Position numbers and translations under genes: made by a program. From an uncultured Clostridia bacterium (lineage in GTDB: Bacteria; Bacillota; Clostridia; TANB77; CAG-508), in the NCBI GenBank assembly GCA_947632835.1, contig CANRQI010000005.1:1-36382 (forward strand): 36,382 nucleotides of DNA, read 5' to 3'. The notes under the pieces were generated by a model that saw only the letters and a program-made list of their open reading frames with translations, did no database searches and was not told the DNA's origin. Positions 31,270 to 36,382 of this stretch are shown here, piece after piece. The stretch's first letter is position 1. Each line of letters opens with the position of its first letter.

Positions 31270-32544
31270 CTATTCTATTCCTTTTACTATTGATATTACT
31301 TTTTTATTTTCATCAAATATTTCCTTTAAAACTTCTTCTAAATATTCTTTATTTAGTGTTTCAAATTCTTCAAAATATTCAAAAGAATTAATTTCTTTAA
31401 AATGATTCACTAATGTAGAATTTCCAATTATATCAGCACTATTATAATCTGTAACATATTCTCCATAAACTTTTTTCTTCATTCTATTAAACTCTTCTTC
31501 TGAAATTCCTTGATTTATAAAAAATTCAAATTCATTTTTTATTTCATCTATTACTTTTTCTGGTTCTTTTGCCCTTCCTTCAATTACTACATGTGCATAG
31601 TTTCTAGCATAATCAAAATTAAAACCAAACTCAGTTGAAATTAGACCTTGTTCATACAATCTTTTATATAATTTTGAACTTTTACCAATTATAATATTAC
31701 ATAAAATTTCAACTGCTAATTCTTTTCTAACCATATTTTTCTTGTCATTTTTTGATTTAAATGCAATAGTAAATATTGGTTGACTTATTTGCATTTTTAT
31801 TTCTTTTTTCTTTTCAAAAATCTCCTCTGGTTCTTTTTCATAAACTCTAGTTATTTTTTGATATTTTCCTTTTAAAATAATTCTTTTTTCTAGTTCACTA
31901 ATAATATTTTTAGGTTCAAAATCTCCAACAACTACTATGCACATATTTTCAGGAGTGTAAAAATTGTTATAAACTGTATATAAAGTTTTTGCATCTATTT
32001 TTGCTATAGATTCTTTAGTTCCAGCAACATCAATTCTAAGTTCACTCTTTTGATACATTAGCTGTAACGCATTCATATACATTGCCCATTCTGGTTCATC
32101 ATCATACATACTAATTTCTTGTTCTATTATTCCACGTTCTTTTTCAACATTTTCATCAGTATAATATGGATTTTGAATATAATCCATAAATTCATCTAAT
32201 GCTTCATAAAAATTATCTGTTGCATCATATAAATAGGCAGTAAAATTATTAGTAGTAAAGGCATTTGCATTAACACCTAAACTTGAAAGTGTATCTAAAC
32301 TATTTTTTCCACTTCTTTGCTCAAACATTTTATGCTCCAAATAATGAGCTATTCCATCTGGAATAGTAATTATTTCATCACTATCTCCAATTTTAAATTT
32401 ATTATCTACAGAACCAAAGTTAACTCCCCAAATTATATATTTTTTTCTAAAACCTTTTTTTGGAATAACTTTTATTGTTAGACCATTATCTAATTTTTCT
32501 ATATACATTTTTTCTTTTATTCTATTATTTTCAATTATTTGCAT
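31270..32544 (-). CDS. M16-family zinc metallopeptidase (YmfH-like)
   Basis: This 424-residue protein has the inverted zinc motif HYLEHKMFEQ (HxxEH). The downstream Glu lies in the ENVEKERGIIEQEISMYDDEPE helix, and TIYNNFY-like and VVVGDFEP repeats of the pitrilysin fold follow. NGLTIKVIPKKGFRKKYIIWGVNFGSVD at the start and GIAHYLEHKMFE together resemble Bacillus YmfH/AlbF. The upstream partner is the catalytically silent M16 gene at 32596-33910, as in the ymfF-ymfH pair. It probably trims peptides in the cytoplasm. The substrate is unknown. Confidence 0.88.
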   Translation of the reverse strand: MQIIENNRIKEKMYIEKLDNGLTIKVIPKKGFRKKYIIWGVNFGSVDNKFKIGDSDEIITIPDGIAHYLEHKMFEQRSGKNSLDTLSSLGVNANAFTTNNFTAYLYDATDNFYEALDEFMDYIQNPYYTDENVEKERGIIEQEISMYDDEPEWAMYMNALQLMYQKSELRIDVAGTKESIAKIDAKTLYTVYNNFYTPENMCIVVVGDFEPKNIISELEKRIILKGKYQKITRVYEKEPEEIFEKKKEIKMQISQPIFTIAFKSKNDKKNMVRKELAVEILCNIIIGKSSKLYKRLYEQGLISTEFGFNFDYARNYAHVVIEGRAKEPEKVIDEIKNEFEFFINQGISEEEFNRMKKKVYGEYVTDYNSADIIGNSTLVNHFKEINSFEYFEEFETLNKEYLEEVLKEIFDENKKVISIVKGIE

Positions 32545-32595
32545 ATTAAATTACATTCCTTTCCCACATCATTTAAAGGCACATGCCGTATAATT

Positions 32596-33910
32596 TTAAT
32601 CATCTTCCATTTCATTAGAATTTTTTTCAATTTCTCCTGTCAAAAAATAAATTGTATTTATTTGAATATTATTTGCCACTTCAATAATTTCTTCTTTAGT
32701 TACCTTTTCAATATCCTCAATATATTTTTTTACAGAATTCTTAATTTTACTAATCTCCTGACCTATATAAAATACCATTTCTGAATCTTGTTCTGTTTCA
32801 ATTGATTTGATTCCAGAAATAATATACATTTTAGCATCTTGTATGTCCTGTTCAGAAAAATTTCCATTCTTAAGATTATCTAATTGCTCTTTTATTATTT
32901 TAACAGCTTTATCATAATTCTCAATTTCAATTCCACATCTAATAAAGATATTATTTTTCATTCTATTGTAACTAGAACGTGCAGTATAAGCTAATCCAGC
33001 TTTTTCTCTAACATTTTGAAAAAGCATTGAATTTGCTCCATCTCCCAATAAAGTATTATAAACATTTCCTGCATTTTGCATATCTTCTTTTTTAAGTAAA
33101 ACATCAAGTCCAATAACTAATTTTCCTTGATTAATATTCATTTTTTCTTCAACCTTTTTAGGCTTTTCCACTTTTTGTTTATTTTCTGTGTATGGATTAT
33201 TAATAATTATATTTTCTTTTCTAGGTTTTAATTTTTTTATATTTTCATTTTGAATAATCAAATTTTTTACATTTTCCTCATCAAAATTTCCAGATAAATA
33301 AATATCTATTTTAGCTTCATTAACTAATTTTTTATAATAATCTGATAATTTTTTATTCGTTATTTTTTCTAAATCTTCTAAATATCCATATTTATATAGT
33401 CCAAAGCCATTATTCCCATACATGTCTTCTATACATCTATTTAACGCATAAAAACCTTTATCATCTATTTTTGCATTAATTACTCTTCTTAAATTATTTT
33501 TTTCAACTTCCAAAAACTCTTCTTTAAACATGCCATCTTTCATTAATGGATTGAAAACTATGTCTAAAGTCATGTTTATACTTTCTTTTAATAAATCATC
33601 ATTTTCCAAAACATATTCATTACTTATAGTTTCCATATAAAATTTTAATGCTTGATTATCTCCTATTTTATCTATTCCGTAAATCATAACTTGCACCATA
33701 CATTTCTTCAAGCTTCTTATTAATTTCACTTTGATCCTTATAATTTTGCGTTCCTCTTTTTAATAAAAAAGGAATTAGTGCTCCTAAAGTAACTGTTTCT
33801 CGTTTTAAAGGTGTAGTTATCATAACACAAATTAAGTTTGTTTTAAAAAGATCTGTTTTTATTAGATGAATTTTTATACCTTCTTTAATTTCAAATTGTT
33901 TTTCACTCAT
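32596..33910 (-). pseudogene. M16-family peptidase-like protein (YmfF-like), broken by a +1 frameshift
   Basis: The first frame (33910 down to 33668) gives an M16 N-terminus ending KLEEMYGASYD. The continuation GIDKIGDNQALKFYMETISNEY is in the next frame and runs to 32596. One extra T on the minus strand within the AAA run at 33681-33683 causes the shift, and without it the protein would be about 437 residues. It lacks HxxEH (the first frame has LGALIPFLLKRGTQ), as expected for the non-catalytic member of the ymfF/ymfH pair. The two frames meet exactly at a conserved region, so either an indel error or a very recent mutation is likely. Confidence 0.85.
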
Positions 33911-33967
33911 AATTTCTCAATTTCTCCTTTTAATATTATCAATTATATTATTTTAATAAATTAATTT

Positions 33968-33996
33968 TTTATACCATTTTATTATATAGTTTACAA
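33968..33996 (-). promoter_or_regulatory. Sigma-A promoter of the M16-M16-lgt operon
   Basis: On the minus strand TTGTAA, a 17-bp spacer and TATAAA. It is about 55 bp upstream of the first M16 start codon. The rest of 33911-34107 shows no other feature. Confidence 0.65.
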
Positions 33997-34107
33997 TAAT
34001 TACTATATAAAAAGCAACCCTAATAATAAATTTTATTAGTTTAATTGACATTTGTTGAATAAAATAACAGTTATAGTTTATATTATACACCAAAAATGAA
34101 TATTTTA

Positions 34108-34148
34108 AAAGAGAGAAAATATTAAATATCTTAACATTTTCTCTCTTT
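34108..34148 (-). terminator. Terminator after the 187-residue membrane protein gene
   Basis: A 13-bp stem (AAAGAGAGAAAAT at 34108-34120 with 34136-34148) has a 15-nt loop. On the minus strand TAAAATATTC follows. It begins 5 bp past the stop codon. Confidence 0.75.
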
Positions 34149-34153
34149 ATATT

Positions 34154-34717
34154 TTAACCAACATATTTTAAGATTTCTTTTTTCTCTAAAGGTAAAACTA
34201 ATAAATATACTGCTGTTAATCCAATTTCTACAATTACTAAATAAGTATATACTTGATTTTTTACATCTGAAATAAATTCTTCCTTTTCCTTATTGTATTC
34301 TTCCATTTCTTCATCATCATATAAACTTGACATCATAGTTTCTCTAATTCTTAATTGAAAATTAGAATTTATTGTTCTATCAATTGCATCATTAGCATTA
34401 AAAAACTGGTAAACTCCATTAATTATACATATCAGTATGGTAAAAATAATTAAATTTTTCATAACTTTTGGAACATCATCAGAATTCATAGTTCTTTTTT
34501 TAAAAGTTGATTTTGTACTAAACTTCCATATTATGAATGTAATAATTCCTTGAAGTATAATTATTATTATTGATTTTATTATTAATGAATCTGTAAAATT
34601 TGTAATAAAACGATACAAAAAAGTATATATGATTCCCCAAAGTATCCCCCAAAGAAACCATCCTACAATTAATCCTTGTGTAATTTTTCCACTTGTAACT
34701 ACTTCCTTTTCTTCCAT
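34154..34717 (-). CDS. Unrecognised four-span membrane protein
   Basis: I do not recognise a family for this 187-residue protein. It has four hydrophobic segments: about 13-33 (LIVGWFLWGILWGIIYTFLY), 43-64, 86-105 and 155-178. A charged loop (about 115-150, with LYDDEEMEEYNKEKEEF) lies between the last two. There is no signal peptide or catalytic motif. It is a single-gene unit with a GGAGG-like ribosome site, a terminator behind and inverted-repeat copy 4 upstream. Its function is unknown. Confidence 0.75.
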   Translation of the reverse strand: MEEKEVVTSGKITQGLIVGWFLWGILWGIIYTFLYRFITNFTDSLIIKSIIIIILQGIITFIIWKFSTKSTFKKRTMNSDDVPKVMKNLIIFTILICIINGVYQFFNANDAIDRTINSNFQLRIRETMMSSLYDDEEMEEYNKEKEEFISDVKNQVYTYLVIVEIGLTAVYLLVLPLEKKEILKYVG

Positions 34718-34789
34718 TTATATCCTCCAAAATAAATACTATATTTTTTATTATATCACATATATTCCAATTTTCAATCATTTTTTCTT

Positions 34790-34986
34790 TTTAAGTTTCG
34801 GTGTTTTTTATAATATACAAAAGTTACGAAAAATATATGTTTTATGAATGAGCTTCGTGGGGACCGACTAGCTACAGTCTGTTAAATTTTATGTTCCACA
34901 GAATTTTAAAATTTTACAGACTGTGTGCAGTTGGGATAATGAATAAAACATATATTTTCGTAACTTAATAATTTTAAAAATACTTA
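34790..34986. mobile_element. Inverted-repeat element copy 4 (short form)
   Basis: It starts TTTAAGTTTCGGTGTTTTTT at 34790 and keeps one palindromic arm: AAATATATGTTTTATGAATG, CGTGGGGACC, TAGCTACAGTCTGTTAAATT, ACAGACTGT and AAAACATATATTTTCGTAAC. The second arm present in copies 1 and 2 is missing and the right end is degenerate (AAAAATACTTA). It ends 2 bp before the stop codon of the queuosine gene and may act as its terminator. About 197 bp against about 346-369 for the long form. Confidence 0.75.
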
Positions 34987-34988
34987 TA

Positions 34989-35912
34989 TTAATAGTTTGT
35001 ATTTCTACATAAGTGATATGGTTTAGCAATAGATTGCACTTTTTTTGAATACACAAAAAGGAAATCATTTATATCTATTGGATTAGCATTAGTTAATATA
35101 TTACTAATATAATCTATTACTACAATTTGACTTGCTCTAATTTCAACTTCATATTTAGAAGAAATTTTTAATTCATTTCTTTGATCAACAATATCAGCTA
35201 GTTCATTATTATATTCTACAATTCCTAATGCTCTTAATGTTTGTGGAATCTTATAATCAGCACATCCAATTAAATTAGAATAATCAACTGATATATTTTC
35301 AAGTTTTTCTCTAATATGTAAAATATCAGAAGTTAATAATTGGGCTAATTTATAAAAATATATTACTTTACCATTGTATTCTCTTTCATCTTTAAATGAT
35401 TCAAAATTATTTATTATAATATTAAATAGTTCCGTATCTGAATTTATATCTTTAATAAATTTATAAAAATTTCCATTCATTTTTTCATTTACTATTCTAG
35501 TAATATTGATAATTGTTGAATATCTTTCTTTAAGCAAAGGAATATCAACATTACCTTTTAATAATTCGCTAAATTCATTTAAAGATAAATTACCAAAATT
35601 TTTATTTTTCTTTACATATTTAATCATAGCATATAGAAGAGCATCCGAACCGTCTTTTACTCCTTCTTCTGTTTCAATTTTCCATTTAGGTTGCCCCCAA
35701 AATGAATAACATATAGATTCAAAAATTAATAAAAAATTAATAACTGTTTCTATATCTAACTCTAATAAATCATAAGAATTAACTAATAACCAATTCTTTA
35801 AATTTTCATATTCAATATCATTTATAAAATTATCTAACTTAGCATAATTTATTTTCACATATTGACTATTATCAACTACATAATGACATGTACTCTTAAT
35901 TTTGTTTAACAT
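34989..35912 (-). CDS. Queuosine-nucleotide N-glycosylase/hydrolase (DUF2419, QNG1-like)
   Basis: This 307-residue protein has the Q-salvage family pattern: SICYSFWGQPKWKIETEEG, DGSDALLYAMIKYVKK, FSELLKGNVDIPLLKERYS, LIGCADYKIPQTLRALGIVEY, and KYEVEIRASQIVVIDYI. In eukaryotes and a few bacteria this enzyme releases queuine from queuosine 5'-phosphate so that it can be reused for tRNA modification. The spacing and motif order match. It is a single gene with an AGTAGGAG ribosome site. No other queuosine gene (tgt, queT, queA) is in the window. The assignment is from recognised motifs and was not checked by search. Confidence 0.85.
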   Translation of the reverse strand: MLNKIKSTCHYVVDNSQYVKINYAKLDNFINDIEYENLKNWLLVNSYDLLELDIETVINFLLIFESICYSFWGQPKWKIETEEGVKDGSDALLYAMIKYVKKNKNFGNLSLNEFSELLKGNVDIPLLKERYSTIINITRIVNEKMNGNFYKFIKDINSDTELFNIIINNFESFKDEREYNGKVIYFYKLAQLLTSDILHIREKLENISVDYSNLIGCADYKIPQTLRALGIVEYNNELADIVDQRNELKISSKYEVEIRASQIVVIDYISNILTNANPIDINDFLFVYSKKVQSIAKPYHLCRNTNY

Positions 35913-35959
35913 ATTACATTTCTCCTACTATTTGATAAAATGATTATACTATAACACAC

Positions 35960-36011
35960 AAAAAAACAAAATACTTAGGCTTATATAAAGGTATCAAAAA
36001 TTAAGTATTTT
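35960..36011 (-). terminator. Terminator at the end of the decayed ORF6N-like gene
   Basis: AAAATACTTA (35968-35977) pairs with TAAGTATTTT (36002-36011), with a 24-nt loop. On the minus strand GTTTTTTTG follows. The stem's upstream arm lies inside the end of the pseudogene. Confidence 0.6.
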
Positions 36012-36300
36012 ATTTATATTTTCTATAAATTCTATTCCTTCTATCTTATTAATTCCAAAGCATTTTTTCCCCAAGTCTTTGAGTGATGCTCCACATGATA
36101 AAGTTTTTTGTTATCTATAATAATAAACCTATCATGGAATTTATCTGTTCGTGCTATTTTTAGTGCCCCATATTGCTCATTAAACTTCTTAATATCTAAT
36201 TTTGTTATATTACAATTTTGTGAAGTTAAAATAATTGCTTGGACATTTTTATTTTTCTTTTGTAAAAAATGTTAATGTAGTTTTTTATATAAAGTGAAAT
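35994..36300 (-). pseudogene. Decayed C-terminal part of an ORF6N-type phage gene
   Basis: Pieces of one protein lie in different frames. KKNKNVQAIILTSQNCNITK, FHDRFIIIDNKKLYHV, then after a one-base loss GASLKDLGKKCFGINKIEG, ending at TGA 35994. The HDRFIIID...LYHxGASLKDLGKK pattern is the C-terminal domain of ORF6N/KilA-type antirepressor-like proteins from prophages. A further frameshift seems to lie near 36255 (an extra T), where the IDNYISL... segment should begin. At least two indels point to a real, old pseudogene. The N-terminal part would continue beyond 36300, but nothing convincing is left in 36300-36382. Confidence 0.6.
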
Positions 36301-36382
36301 TATTGGCTAAGTAGAAAGTCTATTATATTTATTACTTCTATTCCTTCGATTTGCTTATTTTTTACTTTATCCATGGTTAAAA

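Overview
The window is strongly AT-rich and densely coded, with short intergenic gaps, GGAGG-type ribosome binding sites and sigma-A-like promoters. The gene content points to a low-GC Gram-positive Firmicute of the class Clostridia, probably a gut lineage. It carries lgt, a single-span signal peptidase I, diaminopimelate epimerase (DAP-type peptidoglycan), a PASTA-type transpeptidase, the RicT/HolB pair, a paired M16 peptidase locus and a tiny Spo0E-like protein that suggests sporulation ability or ancestry. The species cannot be named from this sequence alone.

Layout. 1-1800 is accessory: a ParE/RelE-Phd toxin-antitoxin pair, a small inverted-repeat element with a 9-bp target duplication, and the 3' half of an M14 peptidase gene. 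1867-9399 is mostly cell wall and carbohydrate: an SDR oxidoreductase, a PBP / alpha-amylase / NagZ operon, and an L,D-transpeptidase with six C-terminal repeats. 9440-12316 is an unrecognised three-gene block built around a 698-residue protein with leucine-rich-repeat-like units. 12434-16839 holds a ferredoxin, a second copy of the inverted-repeat element, and the lepB-holB-ricT-mtaD operon. 16967-22483 has an acidic membrane protein coupled to a frameshifted sensor kinase, an M15 peptidase, a family-4 uracil-DNA glycosylase and a DnaB-like ATPase.

The most interesting stretch is 22520-26750. A half copy of the inverted-repeat element is followed by a short CRISPR array with its own promoter and terminator and no cas genes in the window. 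Next, on the same strand and from its own promoter, comes an 827-residue protein with a complete adenosine/AMP-deaminase active site, an unrecognised N-terminal domain and a C-terminal Rossmann-like domain that resembles SLOG/LOG nucleotide-binding folds. A GHKL sensor kinase without a response regulator follows. An adenosine deaminase fused to a possible nucleotide sensor beside a CRISPR array is the best candidate here for an undescribed defence or signalling system, but the link is an inference.

26793-36382 returns to housekeeping: dapF, an SDR, mscS, a Nudix hydrolase, a 46-residue Spo0E-like gene, lgt, two M16 peptidases (one frameshifted) and a small membrane protein. A fourth copy of the inverted-repeat element follows, then a probable queuosine-nucleotide N-glycosylase, which is unusual in bacteria, and the decayed end of an ORF6N-type phage gene.

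Two otherwise conserved genes (the sensor kinase and one M16 peptidase) are each broken by one extra base. Assembly error should be excluded before calling them true pseudogenes. Intergenic stretches not listed as features showed no recognisable RNA gene or riboswitch.
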